DNA of 64,000 bases from Vibrio mangrovi (GCF_024346955.1 NZ_AP024883.1:2976001-3040000), one strand, 5' to 3'; shown: positions 8,736 through 17,609, counted from the stretch's first letter. The notes: a model not told the origin generated them from the sequence alone. Program-made: numbers and translations.

Positions 8736-9626
8736 ATGCAGACTTATACTGATATCTCAGCGTTAAGAACGCAGATTAAACAGTACAAGCGTGAAGGCCG
8801 CACAATTGGTTTCGTCCCGACAATGGGAAATCTGCACGAAGGTCATCTGACACTGGTGCGAAAAGCCAAAGAACTGTCTGATATTGTAATTGTCAGCATT
8901 TTCGTCAACCCGATGCAGTTCGAAAAAGCAGATGATCTGACCAACTATCCCCGGACTTTAGATGAAGATCTGGCCAAGCTGACTCAGGAAGGTGTTGAGC
9001 TGGTTTTCACCCCGACACCAGAAATGATGTATCCGGAAGGACTGGATAAGCAGACGTTTGTTGAAGTTCCCGGCCTTTCCCATATGCTGGAAGGCAGCTC
9101 ACGACCCGGTCATTTTCGTGGTGTTGCGACAATCGTCACTAAGCTCTTTCATATCGTACAACCCGATATTGCCTGTTTTGGTGAAAAAGATTACCAACAG
9201 CTGGCTCTGATTCGTCAGATGGTGATTGATCTCTGTTTCGATATTGAGATTGTCGGCGTTCCGACCATCCGGGAAGTTGATGGTTTAGCTATGAGTTCCC
9301 GTAATAACCTGCTAACTCTGGATGAACGCCAGCGCGCACCGGTTCTGGCCAGAACCATGCGGTGGATCAGCAGTGCAGTCCGGGGCGGTCGCACAGATTA
9401 CGACAGCATCATCGAAGATGCGAATGATCAGCTCAGAGCCGCCGATCTGGAACCGGATGAAATATTTATCCGTGATGCCCGGACACTTCTGCCGATCAAT
9501 GACAACAGCAAACAGGCTGTGATTCTGATGTCTGCCTTTATGGGGAAAGTTCGCCTGATTGATAATCAGGTACTCGATATTTCCCGTGAAGAAAAAGAGC
9601 ACGACAATTCGGAAAACGACGCATAA
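8736..9626 (+). CDS. panC: pantothenate synthetase
   Basis: Joins pantoate and beta-alanine using ATP, the last step of pantothenate synthesis. The nucleotidyltransferase HIGH-type motif is visible in PTMGNLHEGHLTLV. Further family motifs are FVNPMQF, the pantoate site GHFRGVATIVTKLF, CFGEKDYQQL and the KMSKS-like AMSSRNNLL. Length is 296 residues, a little longer than E. coli (283) because of an acidic tail rich in Glu and Asn. It is the last gene of the pcnB operon and is followed by a stable hairpin. Confidence 0.98.
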   Translation: MQTYTDISALRTQIKQYKREGRTIGFVPTMGNLHEGHLTLVRKAKELSDIVIVSIFVNPMQFEKADDLTNYPRTLDEDLAKLTQEGVELVFTPTPEMMYPEGLDKQTFVEVPGLSHMLEGSSRPGHFRGVATIVTKLFHIVQPDIACFGEKDYQQLALIRQMVIDLCFDIEIVGVPTIREVDGLAMSSRNNLLTLDERQRAPVLARTMRWISSAVRGGRTDYDSIIEDANDQLRAADLEPDEIFIRDARTLLPINDNSKQAVILMSAFMGKVRLIDNQVLDISREEKEHDNSENDA

Positions 9627-9631
9627 TCCTC

Positions 9632-9668
9632 ATGGCGATCCCGAAATAACCGGATTCGGTATCGCCAT
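9632..9668 (+). terminator. hairpin downstream of panC
   Basis: An imperfect stem of about 14 bp (ATGGCGAT-c-CCGAA paired with TTCGG-t-ATCGCCAT) begins six bases after the panC stop. There is no clear T-run after it. It probably ends or protects the pan transcript facing the converging iclR gene. Confidence 0.5.
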
Positions 9669-9698
9669 CTACATATATCGTTACAACCTGACACCTGA

Positions 9699-10457
9699 TT
9701 ATAAAACTTTCCCACTCAATACGCTGGCAACGCCTTGCAACAACTCAAGCAATTGCATCTGACCGAAACGATGGATTTCAGGACTCAGCCCCGAAACGCT
9801 GATGGCATAGTTGGCAATCTGATCTTTTTCCAAAGGTACGGCAATACAGGTAATCCCAGATTCATTCCCTTCACCGTCAACCGCAAACCCCTGCTGTCTG
9901 ATCAGCATCAGCTCCCGGTGAAAATCAGCTTCCGTATGGATAGCTGCAACACCAAAATGGCGGAAACTTTCCAAATCATGATGGTGACTTTGCCAGTACT
10001 GATGTTGTTCATCAGGAGAAAAATAGGACAAAACCACCTTGCCACAGGCAGACTGAAGCAGTGAAGAAGCCAGCCCGGCATGAGCATTGGTATGGAATAC
10101 CGAGTTTTTCGGTTCTTCTTTTTTCAGCAAAATGACCTGATCAACATCCCGGCGCTGTAAATTGACGGTAAATCCGGTCTGATTCGCCAGTTCTGACATA
10201 TAAGGGACAGATGCCGCGACCAGAGCATCACAGTGGATCACCGAATACCCCAGCGTAATCAGTTTGGTGGTTAAAAAATATTTCCCACTTTCTGCCTGTC
10301 TGAGATAACCACACTGGCACAGACATTTGCAAATTCTGTGCATGGTTGTTTTCGGATACTGTAACGACTTACACAGTGCATCAAGACTCATACCATCCGG
10401 AGTCTGGGCAACAATCTCCAGAACATCAAACGTTTTGTGTACTGATTGCATAATCAT
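9699..10457 (-). CDS. IclR-family transcriptional regulator
   Basis: A 252-residue IclR-family regulator. The N-terminal winged helix (about residues 5-65, with SLDALCKSLQYPKTTMHRI as the recognition region) is followed by the effector domain with GLASSLLQSACGKVVLSYF and the hallmark VDGEGNESGITCIAVPL. It lies 100 bases downstream of a YhcH-family sugar gene on the same strand and about 1.5 kb from the diketogulonate operon. A role in regulating acidic-sugar catabolism is therefore likely but unproven. The start is uncertain between 10457 and 10451; neither has a clear ribosome-binding site. It differs strongly from the second IclR protein at 12887-13651. Confidence 0.88.
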   Translation of the reverse strand: MIMQSVHKTFDVLEIVAQTPDGMSLDALCKSLQYPKTTMHRICKCLCQCGYLRQAESGKYFLTTKLITLGYSVIHCDALVAASVPYMSELANQTGFTVNLQRRDVDQVILLKKEEPKNSVFHTNAHAGLASSLLQSACGKVVLSYFSPDEQHQYWQSHHHDLESFRHFGVAAIHTEADFHRELMLIRQQGFAVDGEGNESGITCIAVPLEKDQIANYAISVSGLSPEIHRFGQMQLLELLQGVASVLSGKVL

Positions 10458-10556
10458 TCAATGGCGCAGGCGGCTTCCAGATAAAAGTTTCAATAAAGAC
10501 AAATTCGTTCATCCATGATTCTGATCAGAGTAACTTTTTTGTCACTCAAAACCTCG

Positions 10557-11048
10557 TTAATCAAGAGGATATTTAAGCTTAATCACAACTTTTCGAACCT
10601 GCGACACCTCAGCCACAGATAAATTAGGCATATGTGCCGTCCTTGGTGCAAACAGATAGAACTGATCATGTGTCATTGTCTGATAAGACATTTCAACCAG
10701 CTGAGGATCAAAAAAGCAGATGTCTCTCCGATCATCGTAATGATAGTCCAAAGACAACTGACGATGCTGTTCATCACTCAACTCAGCCCAGCCAAAACGC
10801 TCTTCTCCCTGAACAATAAACTGAATATCGCAGTATTTATGATGAAACTCAGGTCCCACCGGACTTTCAGCAGTGGTCTGGTATTCCATCACCACGAAAA
10901 AAGCATCTTCTTCAGCGATATCCGGAATCGAATACCTTCCGGGCTCGATCCCGGTTAAATCCTGAGAACGAACATAGTCAATGGCCTGAACAAACAGTTC
11001 CGGCAACAGTGAGCGGTAATCAGATGCATGAAAATGACAAGAGAACAT
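10557..11048 (-). CDS. YhcH/YjgK/YiaL family (DUF386) cupin, probable sugar-acid accessory enzyme
   Basis: A 163-residue DUF386 protein of the YhcH/YiaL/EbgC group. These cupin-fold, metal-binding proteins accompany sialic-acid, beta-galactoside or diketogulonate genes; anomerase or epimerase activity has been proposed. Candidate metal ligands are in EFHHKYCDIQFIVQGEE and in a late histidine in PRTAHMPNL. In E. coli its relative yiaL sits inside the yiaKLMNO operon. Here it is on the same strand as that operon but about 0.95 kb beyond its end. AAGGAA lies about six bases before the ATG, and a CRP-like site lies upstream. Confidence 0.85.
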   Translation of the reverse strand: MFSCHFHASDYRSLLPELFVQAIDYVRSQDLTGIEPGRYSIPDIAEEDAFFVVMEYQTTAESPVGPEFHHKYCDIQFIVQGEERFGWAELSDEQHRQLSLDYHYDDRRDICFFDPQLVEMSYQTMTHDQFYLFAPRTAHMPNLSVAEVSQVRKVVIKLKYPLD

Positions 11049-11065
11049 AAAAATTCCTTATAATT

Positions 11066-11081
11066 CTGCCGGTATCCGGCA
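11066..11081. promoter_or_regulatory. short perfect inverted repeat upstream of the YhcH-family gene
   Basis: TGCCGG-TAT-CCGGCA (11067-11081) lies about 20 bases upstream of the start of the minus-strand YhcH gene. It could be an operator or a leader hairpin. I see no matching copy near the main diketogulonate operon. Confidence 0.3.
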
Positions 11082-11105
11082 ACCAAGAATGATAGAAGTA
11101 CACCG

Positions 11106-11123
11106 ATGTGGAAACTGTCACAT
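11106..11123. promoter_or_regulatory. CRP-like binding site between the YhcH-family gene and the secreted orphan gene
   Basis: TGTGG-N6-TCACA with flanking A and T matches the CRP consensus TGTGA-N6-TCACA at nine of ten key positions. It is about 60 bases upstream of the YhcH start codon, a normal activator position. The gene on the other strand starts about 147 bases away. Confidence 0.6.
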
Positions 11124-11269
11124 GCCGCGAGCTTTCATCCAGTCTCTTATCGATATTTTTATATTTTGCTATACACTGCTTTCACAGCGGATAACATTAA
11201 AATTCCACAATGCAGAATTTAAACATTGATTATTCCAGATGATGATACACAGCTAAAAAAGGTGAAAAA

Positions 11270-11941
11270 GTGAGCAAGATCTTTATTTCTGGCTTAATAT
11301 GTTTGCTGTTCTCATCAGCAATTCAGGCTTCTTCTATTCATTCTATAGACAGTGTTCTAAGAACAAAACTCGACTGTAAAGACAGATATATTCAAGACCT
11401 ATGCTACCTCTCAGTCGATCAACGAAACGATGAGCTCATCATCTTTATGAGTTCAGCCGTTTATAGAGCGAATAAATTCATTAAGAAACCCTCCTCCCAT
11501 CAAGCAGCCAACTTATCGCATAAAATCTACTGGTCTGTACTCCAGTTGAATCCTGCCCTAACAAAACCGCATAAAGTCGTTCTGGTATTAGAAGTGATGT
11601 ATAAAGACCGACGACTTATTGTCATTCATGATGATGACAATACAGCTCATGTTGAGCTGGATAAACGGATAGATATCTATCAGCTTTTAAAAGACCACCG
11701 AGAAAGAGTAAAACAGTTTACAAGTCATTCTCAGCAAAGAGAGACCCTCAAAAAAGGGGAAAGCATCACGATAAAGTATGATGTAACAAATACATACAAT
11801 GTCATGTCGGCCGATGCAGTAAAAGATAACAAAACCGGTAAATTAACAATCTTGAGTGAGCAACATAAAACAGGTGAAAAGGTCTCTCACACAAAAACAA
11901 TACATTATATGGTCTTGTATCCTGAAGATAGTAAACTGTAA
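11270..11941 (+). CDS. secreted protein of unknown function
   Basis: I do not recognise this family. The 223-residue product starts with a clear signal peptide (ISGLICLLFSSAIQA, cleavage near QAS), so it is probably periplasmic or secreted. Two cysteines close together (LDCKDRYIQDLC) could form a disulphide. The rest is hydrophilic and strand-rich, without visible catalytic motifs or membrane segments. Translation starts at a GTG preceded by AAGGTG. The gene has its own terminator and stands alone on the plus strand between minus-strand sugar genes. Codon use looks more A/T-rich than that of the neighbouring enzymes, which may indicate acquisition, but this is an impression and was not measured. 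Confidence 0.75.
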   Translation: MSKIFISGLICLLFSSAIQASSIHSIDSVLRTKLDCKDRYIQDLCYLSVDQRNDELIIFMSSAVYRANKFIKKPSSHQAANLSHKIYWSVLQLNPALTKPHKVVLVLEVMYKDRRLIVIHDDDNTAHVELDKRIDIYQLLKDHRERVKQFTSHSQQRETLKKGESITIKYDVTNTYNVMSADAVKDNKTGKLTILSEQHKTGEKVSHTKTIHYMVLYPEDSKL

Positions 11942-11947
11942 CCTCAT

Positions 11948-11973
11948 CAGGCGCGTTATACGCGCCTGTATTT
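11948..11973 (+). terminator. terminator after the secreted orphan gene
   Basis: A nine-bp GC-rich perfect stem CAGGCGCGT / ACGCGCCTG with a TAT loop (11948-11968) begins seven bases after the stop and is followed by TATTTC. It may also serve sgbU on the opposite strand. Confidence 0.7.
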
Positions 11974-11998
11974 CAACGCTGAATTCCCAGCATACTTC

Positions 11999-12868
11999 TC
12001 ACAACTCAAACCCGACACTTTTTGCCATTTCAGTCAGCCGCTGTTTAGCTGTGACAATATTATCACGCCAAAGATCATCATGAGCCCACATTTCAATAAC
12101 AAAAGGTGCGCCATAGTGAATTTCTTTCAGAGCCGTGAAAATTGCCGGAAAATCAACTTCACCTTCACCAATGACCAGATCGCGGAATTTCCCCGGAAAC
12201 CCGTTTTTGACTTTCAGTGTATCTTTGAGATGAATCTGCACCAGATGATCCCGGGCCAGTTTCAGTTCAGTACAGACATCGTGATTCCAGCCGGTGATAT
12301 TGCCGACATCGGGATAAGCCATAAAATACGGAGATGGTACTTCCCGTTTCAATACTTCAAATTTAGATAACGAGTTCAGATACGGTGTATCCATGATTTC
12401 AACCGCCAGCATCACGCCAGCACGTTCCGCCAGCTTAGCTGCCCAGCGCATCCCTTCAATAAAACGCTGATGAGTCTCTACCGACTGAGATTCATAATAA
12501 ACATCGTACCCCGCCAGTTGGATCGTCCGGATCCCCAACCGGTAAGCCAGAGAAATGGCCTTTTCCATAATCTCCCGGGCTTTATCACGAACCAGAGGAT
12601 CGTCTGAACCAAACGGGTATTTACGATGCGCACTCAGACACATGCTTTGCAGTGGAATATCATACTGGAAACAGAGCTGACGAAGTCGATCAATTTCCTC
12701 ATCTCCCCAGTCGAGGCGCTTTTGCCGCTCTTCGGTTTCATCAACAGAAATTTCGACAAAATCAAAGCCGAGTGATTTCGCTTCTCTGAGACGATCCTCC
12801 CAGGAAAACGTTGCCGGCATCGCCTTTTCGTATAAGCCGATGCGGGATTTCAGGGTATTGTTGTTCAT
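11999..12868 (-). CDS. sgbU: L-ribulose-5-phosphate (L-xylulose-5-phosphate) 3-epimerase, SgbU/UlaE type
   Basis: Converts L-xylulose 5-phosphate to L-ribulose 5-phosphate, a middle step of 3-keto-L-gulonate breakdown. It is a xylose-isomerase-like TIM barrel; characteristic segments are IGLYEKAMP, FVEISVDETEER, CLSAHRKYPFG, VEIMDTPYL and VIGEGEVDF. I chose the ATG at 12868 (289 residues) because AAGGAT lies eight bases upstream; an in-frame TTG at 12886 would extend it. It is the last gene of the minus-strand operon and follows iclR closely. UlaE of the ascorbate pathway is the same family, so the symbol rests on the neighbours. Confidence 0.92.
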   Translation of the reverse strand: MNNNTLKSRIGLYEKAMPATFSWEDRLREAKSLGFDFVEISVDETEERQKRLDWGDEEIDRLRQLCFQYDIPLQSMCLSAHRKYPFGSDDPLVRDKAREIMEKAISLAYRLGIRTIQLAGYDVYYESQSVETHQRFIEGMRWAAKLAERAGVMLAVEIMDTPYLNSLSKFEVLKREVPSPYFMAYPDVGNITGWNHDVCTELKLARDHLVQIHLKDTLKVKNGFPGKFRDLVIGEGEVDFPAIFTALKEIHYGAPFVIEMWAHDDLWRDNIVTAKQRLTEMAKSVGFEL

Positions 12869-12886
12869 CGCTGGTATCCTTTTCAA

Positions 12887-13651
12887 TCACTGCTTAAACA
12901 GTTCTTGTTCTATCTTTTCTGTCGTTTGTTTGATTCTCTTAGCGAAGTTGTCCGGCCCGGCATTTCTCAAACGCGGTGTCAGTGTTGAGATACTGACGGC
13001 ATAAGCCGGAGAGCCCGAACGGTCAAAGATCGGAACGGCCGTACAGGAAATACCGGCTTCGTTCTCTTCATTGTCCAGGGCATATCCCTGCGTTCTGATG
13101 GTTTCCAGTTCTTGCAGAAAACGTTCTTTGTCAGTAATGGTGTTTTCCGTCAGTTTCTGAATCAGCCCGGCATTACGCTGCCAGTAGTTCTCCTGATCTT
13201 CCCGGGTTGAGAAGGCCAGAAAGACCTTTCCGGCGGCTGTACAGTACATTTCGGAATACATCCCGACGAAAGTCCGGGTTCTGAACGGGGAATACTGAGG
13301 TTCCAGCTTGTCCCGAAAGACGATCTTATCTCCTTCACGGGAGATAAAGTTGATCGTTTCATTCAGGTCTTTCACCAGTTCATTCAGCTTCGGCCTTGTG
13401 GTCGCCAATACATCGGAACTTAACGCCGAATGCCCGATATGCAGCAGTTTCAGCGTCAGCCGATAGTTTTTAGAAGCCGAATGCTGGGCAACATATCCCA
13501 AAGCTTCAAAGGTGGTCAGCATACGATAAGCCGAGGTTTTGTTTATCCCCGTCTTCTGTGCGATTTCATGTAGCGCCACCCCATCGGGATGGTGGCTCAG
13601 AAACTCCAGCACAGCCATAGACTTCACCAGTGATTTAACCTGCTCACTCAT
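12887..13651 (-). CDS. IclR-family regulator of the diketogulonate operon (YiaJ-like)
   Basis: A 254-residue IclR regulator with a winged-helix domain (SLVKSMAVLEFL, then KTGINKTSAYRMLTTFEALG) and an effector domain ending with DNEENEAGISCTAVPIFD. In E. coli the yiaKLMNO-lyxK-sgbHUE genes are repressed by YiaJ, an IclR protein encoded divergently. Here the regulator lies inside the operon between sgbH and sgbU, so it would be co-transcribed with its targets and set up a feedback loop. The ATG at 13651 has AAGG eight bases upstream; the longer frame to 13816 overlaps sgbH and is unlikely. Autoregulation through sites upstream of dlgD is an inference. Confidence 0.9.
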   Translation of the reverse strand: MSEQVKSLVKSMAVLEFLSHHPDGVALHEIAQKTGINKTSAYRMLTTFEALGYVAQHSASKNYRLTLKLLHIGHSALSSDVLATTRPKLNELVKDLNETINFISREGDKIVFRDKLEPQYSPFRTRTFVGMYSEMYCTAAGKVFLAFSTREDQENYWQRNAGLIQKLTENTITDKERFLQELETIRTQGYALDNEENEAGISCTAVPIFDRSGSPAYAVSISTLTPRLRNAGPDNFAKRIKQTTEKIEQELFKQ

Positions 13652-13661
13652 AAAATGGACC

Positions 13662-14312
13662 TTACCAGTAGTGGTTGATCTGTTCGCGAAATTCACGGGC
13701 AATTGCTTTGCCATTGTGATTTGCCAGTGCTCGTCCAGCGATGAACGACTTTGCACGAATATCCTTAAATAGATGAATATCCTCCGGAACAATACCACCG
13801 GTAATCGAGAGTTCAAGACCCGTATCCGATAATTGTTTCATCAGCATCAGATCCTGTTCACTCCAGCCGACACCGGCCGCCTGCGCATCCCGTGAGCGGT
13901 GATAAATTGCCTGAGTTACACCACTTTCTACCCAGAGTTTCGCATCCTCAATCGTCCAGTGCCCGAAAAGCTCTATCTGCACTTCGCCGCCAAACTGCTC
14001 CGCAACCCGTTGTGCTGAACGCACCGTCTCGATATGTGCTGCTGCACCAACGGTAATCCAGTCAGCTCCGGCTGAAAATGCCATATGAGCCAGTGTTTCT
14101 CCGGCATCGAGTAATTTCATATCACACACCAGAATATGATTGGGATAGCGGCGGCGTAGCGCCCCAACAGCGCCCATGCCATCGGCAAATGCCAGTACTG
14201 TTCCGATTTCAATCACATCAACATCATCTGCAATATCACGGACACTGCCTAAAGCCGTGATGAGATCTGTCGCATCCAGAGCAACTTGCAGATACGGTTT
14301 TACTCGGTTCAT
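13662..14312 (-). CDS. sgbH: 3-keto-L-gulonate-6-phosphate decarboxylase
   Basis: Decarboxylates 3-keto-L-gulonate 6-phosphate to L-xylulose 5-phosphate. The 216-residue protein is an orotidine-decarboxylase-like barrel with the family motifs LQVALD, EIGTVLAFADG, the catalytic DMKLLDAG, and C-terminal ITGGIVPED with IAGRAL (phosphate binding). It overlaps lyxK by four bases (ATGA), a sign of coupled translation. UlaD is the paralogous name; SgbH is used because the operon has a kinase (lyxK) and a TRAP transporter instead of an ascorbate PTS. Confidence 0.95.
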   Translation of the reverse strand: MNRVKPYLQVALDATDLITALGSVRDIADDVDVIEIGTVLAFADGMGAVGALRRRYPNHILVCDMKLLDAGETLAHMAFSAGADWITVGAAAHIETVRSAQRVAEQFGGEVQIELFGHWTIEDAKLWVESGVTQAIYHRSRDAQAAGVGWSEQDLMLMKQLSDTGLELSITGGIVPEDIHLFKDIRAKSFIAGRALANHNGKAIAREFREQINHYW

Positions 14313-15799
14313 ACAATCTCCTCAAAAGCTCTGAGACTTTCCACATAACGCTGGTAACGTTCAAAACGGGTTTGATAAGCTGCATATAAATCCGGATTTG
14401 GCCGGACAGTTTCAATTTTTACATCCATCGCTGCCAGTGCCGTCGGCAGATCCGGATATGCCCCGCTACCGACCATTGCAACCAGTGCAGCGCCGAAAGC
14501 CCCGGTTTCTTCAACGGCTGGTATTTCCAGTGTCAGACCGGTTAAATCCGCCATCATCTGCATCCAGGTCGCGGATTGCGTCGTTCCGCCAGTGACACGC
14601 AAGGTTTGTATTTGTGGAAAACGGCGCAGCATTTTTTGCAAATGAACATTGTGGCAACACAGAATCCCCAGCCAGATTCCTTGGAGCAGATGGGCTTTGG
14701 TGTGGTATGCCTGTAAGCCATATAACGAAGCCTTCAGTCCCAGTCCGGCATTGGAACCGTAGAGAAAAGGGACAAATATCATGTCACTTTCCAGCGGTTT
14801 CAGTGCACTGACCAAACGTTCGTTCTCCGCATGATCAATGTTCTCCTTACCTCCCAGATAAGGTGCGAACCATTCATAGTTGCTGGCCGAAGTCGGACTG
14901 GCTTCGTGCACGATATAAGTACCGGGAATGGCATAGTGACCATAAACGAAGGCTTCATCAGGATGATCTTCAAATCTGGTCGTAATACCTGATGTTACCG
15001 ACCAGGTGCCCATAACAGCATTCAGCATGATTTCATCACTACCAATACCGGAGCATATCGCTGTCGCCACAACATCGAACAACCCTCCATAAACCGGTGT
15101 TCCGGCAACTAATCCGGTTTCGTGTGCCGCTTCTTCACTGACAATACCGGAGAGATCAGAGGGATAGATCAGCTCAGGAAGTGCCGGAAAAACTTCTCCA
15201 ATCCCAAACGTTGCCAGTAATGCCGGGTCATACTGTTTTTTTCCGGCATGGAACAGATTACTCTCCGACATATTGGTAATTTCTGCACTGATATTACCGG
15301 TAAGCCGGTAACGTAAATAATCATGTGACATAAGCACTGAACCGATCTGCTGATAAATATCCGGCTCATGAATTTTAATCCAGCGCAGGATGGAAACCGG
15401 GTGACCAGTCCATAACGTCTGCCGGGTTAGCGGGTAGATCATTTGTGGAATGCCATCCTGCTGCCACTGTCTGACGATATCGATGGAACGGGAATCGGAA
15501 GACAGGATGCCATGACGAAGCACTTCTCCCTGCTGGTCCAGCAGGCAGAGACCTTTTCCCTGTGCCGAAATACTCATCCCCCGAATCTGCTCAGGCTGGA
15601 TGCCACTTTGTCCGAGCACACCACGTATCGCCCGGCAGGTTTCCTGCCAGTACAGCGCCAGATCCCGTTCGATCCAGCCTTGTTTCTCACAAATGACCTG
15701 TGTATTTTCCCGGTAAAGCGCAACCTGACGTCCACAGTGATCAAACAGGCTGGCTTTCAGGACTGTTCCACCGGAATCAATTCCCAGAAAATAATTCAT
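14309..15799 (-). CDS. lyxK: L-xylulose / 3-keto-L-gulonate kinase (FGGY family)
   Basis: FGGY-family carbohydrate kinase of 496 residues. In E. coli LyxK phosphorylates L-xylulose and can act on 3-keto-L-gulonate, which provides the substrate for SgbH. The N-terminal ATPase motif IDSGGTVLKASLFD, the central GLFDVVATA and the C-terminal RVTGGTTQSATWMQM adenosine motif are visible. The ATG at 15799 has GGAGG four bases upstream; an in-frame GTG immediately before it is less well placed. It lies 37 bases downstream of sgbE and overlaps sgbH. Confidence 0.93.
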   Translation of the reverse strand: MNYFLGIDSGGTVLKASLFDHCGRQVALYRENTQVICEKQGWIERDLALYWQETCRAIRGVLGQSGIQPEQIRGMSISAQGKGLCLLDQQGEVLRHGILSSDSRSIDIVRQWQQDGIPQMIYPLTRQTLWTGHPVSILRWIKIHEPDIYQQIGSVLMSHDYLRYRLTGNISAEITNMSESNLFHAGKKQYDPALLATFGIGEVFPALPELIYPSDLSGIVSEEAAHETGLVAGTPVYGGLFDVVATAICSGIGSDEIMLNAVMGTWSVTSGITTRFEDHPDEAFVYGHYAIPGTYIVHEASPTSASNYEWFAPYLGGKENIDHAENERLVSALKPLESDMIFVPFLYGSNAGLGLKASLYGLQAYHTKAHLLQGIWLGILCCHNVHLQKMLRRFPQIQTLRVTGGTTQSATWMQMMADLTGLTLEIPAVEETGAFGAALVAMVGSGAYPDLPTALAAMDVKIETVRPNPDLYAAYQTRFERYQRYVESLRAFEEIV

Positions 15800-15836
15800 C
15801 ACGCCTCCGACACTTCATATTTCCAACCGAACGGGC

Positions 15837-16550
15837 TTACTTATGCTGACCGTAATAAGCATCTTGACCGTGTTTCCGGAAATAGTGCTTATCCGAAAGC
15901 TCCTGTTGCAACATGATCCCGGCATTCAGGCTCCGGGTTCCAAGTGCCATCGTGGCAACCTCTTCCAGCACAACAGCATTGTGTACGGCTTCAACGGCAT
16001 CTTTTCCCCAGCAAAATGGTGCGTGACCAGAGATGATCGCACTGGGAACCGCAACCGGATCGATCTGACGCCGCTGAAGTTCTTCAATAATCACCAGACC
16101 GGTATTCTTTTCGTAATCGTGCTCGATCTCGCCCGGTGTTAAAGGGCGGGTACAGGGAATATTGCCGTAGAAATAATCGGCATGAGTGGTACCGAGTGCC
16201 GGAATATCCAGTCCGGCCTGAGCCCAAATCGTCGCATGACGTGAGTGGGTATGTACAATACCGCCAATCTCCGGGAATGCTTTATAGAGTTCGATATGAG
16301 TCTGGGTATCACTCGATGGATTCAGTGTGCCCTGTAAGATATTGCCACTCAGATCCACAACGACAATGTCATCAACCGTCATCGTATCGTATTCAACCCC
16401 GGATGGTTTGATCGCAATGACATTGTGCTGGCGATCGATCTCAGAGACATTTCCCCAGGTAAATGTCACCAGTCCGTATTTCGGCAAACTCAGATTGGCA
16501 TCTAAAACGCGCTGTCTGATCTCAGAATACTGCCTGTTTTCAGAATTCAT
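15837..16550 (-). CDS. sgbE: L-ribulose-5-phosphate 4-epimerase
   Basis: Class II aldolase/AraD-family epimerase that converts L-ribulose 5-phosphate to D-xylulose 5-phosphate, the exit into the pentose phosphate pathway. Metal-binding histidines are visible in GIVHTHSRHATIWAQ, with the downstream H of TTHADYFYG, and phosphate-binding residues in TWGNVSE and KPSGVEYD. The ATG at 16550 is preceded by AGGAG at four bases; the six-codon-longer frame is unlikely. It gives 237 residues, the family length (231 in E. coli AraD). UlaF and AraD are close paralogs; the operon decides the name. Confidence 0.94.
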   Translation of the reverse strand: MNSENRQYSEIRQRVLDANLSLPKYGLVTFTWGNVSEIDRQHNVIAIKPSGVEYDTMTVDDIVVVDLSGNILQGTLNPSSDTQTHIELYKAFPEIGGIVHTHSRHATIWAQAGLDIPALGTTHADYFYGNIPCTRPLTPGEIEHDYEKNTGLVIIEELQRRQIDPVAVPSAIISGHAPFCWGKDAVEAVHNAVVLEEVATMALGTRSLNAGIMLQQELSDKHYFRKHGQDAYYGQHK

Positions 16551-16634
16551 AGTCACTCCTGTCGGCACTGTCGTGCCGGGATCTCCTCCAGCTTCCGGTG
16601 TACTGTCTGCTCACAGCACACCGGATCGCTCACG

Positions 16635-17609
16635 TTATTTTTGTGCTGCCAGAATACGGTTGATCATGTCGTCACCATTTTCTTTGATGAACTCGTTCCA
16701 GACCGGTTTCACTACAGCCTGAAATGCAGCGCCATCTACATCCCGGTTGACTTTCATGCCATGCGACTCCAGTTCAGCAATCATCTGATCTTCTTTCTTG
16801 ATACTCAGCTCACGCTGCATTTTTACAGCTTCAGCAGCCACATCTGTGATGATCTTTTGCTCACTGGCGCTGAGCTTATTGAATTTCTTCAGATTCATCG
16901 TTAATACCAGCGGAGAGTAAGCATGCTGTGTCATACTCAGGTATTTTTGCACTTCGTAGAACTTGAAAGAGAGCGTGACACCAATCGGGTGATCCTGAGC
17001 ATCGACTACGCCGGTTTCCAGAGCGGTATACAGCTCCGCCACCGGGATCTGTTGTGGATTGGCATGCAGCCCATTGAACATATCGTTCAGCGCTTTTGAA
17101 TTGTTCACTCGCATTCTCAGCCCGGCGACATCTGCCGGTTCACGAATAGGACCACGATTATTGGTCATATTACGGTAGCCGTTTTCAGGATATCCCAACC
17201 CTTTGATGCCATATTTTTCCATCGCTTTCAGGACACTTTGTCCGACTTCACCATCAAGTACCCGATAGGCCGTTTGCCGGGTCGGGAAGATGAATGGCAA
17301 AGTAAATGCCGCTGATTCAGGTAGTAACCCGGACCAGTTATTCAGCCCGACCATAGAAATATCGATGATCCCGGCACGTGTTCCGTCAATCATCTGTTTG
17401 TCATTTCCCAGTTGTCCCTGTGGGAAAATATTGACTTTGATCTTGCCATGAGAACGAACCTCTACTTCTTTTTTGAAGAAGAGAGACATGTCCTGCTGCA
17501 AATCCGATTCAGGGGCAGCGTGAGCAAGTTTCAGCGTTGTGGCATAAGACTGGGTCGTGAACAGAGCCAGTGCCGTCACCAGTCCTGCAACTTTCAGAAT
17601 TGATTTCAT
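16635..17609 (-). CDS. yiaO: TRAP transporter substrate-binding protein (DctP family, YiaO-like)
   Basis: Periplasmic receptor of a TRAP transporter. The 324-residue precursor has a signal peptide ending near SYA. Family segments are LKLAHAAPESD, VNIFPQGQLGNDKQMIDGTRAG, and the carboxylate-binding arginine region LRMRVNNSKALNDMF, followed by GVVDAQDHP. In E. coli YiaMNO imports 2,3-diketo-L-gulonate; the neighbours here support the same kind of acidic sugar. The permease genes lie immediately upstream, 12 bases away. Confidence 0.93.
   Translation of the reverse strand: MKSILKVAGLVTALALFTTQSYATTLKLAHAAPESDLQQDMSLFFKKEVEVRSHGKIKVNIFPQGQLGNDKQMIDGTRAGIIDISMVGLNNWSGLLPESAAFTLPFIFPTRQTAYRVLDGEVGQSVLKAMEKYGIKGLGYPENGYRNMTNNRGPIREPADVAGLRMRVNNSKALNDMFNGLHANPQQIPVAELYTALETGVVDAQDHPIGVTLSFKFYEVQKYLSMTQHAYSPLVLTMNLKKFNKLSASEQKIITDVAAEAVKMQRELSIKKEDQMIAELESHGMKVNRDVDGAAFQAVVKPVWNEFIKENGDDMINRILAAQK

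Noticed and set aside
15443..15916. Plus-strand 157-codon frame across the lyxK-sgbE junction
   Set aside because: It is antisense to two well supported enzymes; no promoter, ribosome-binding site or family features.
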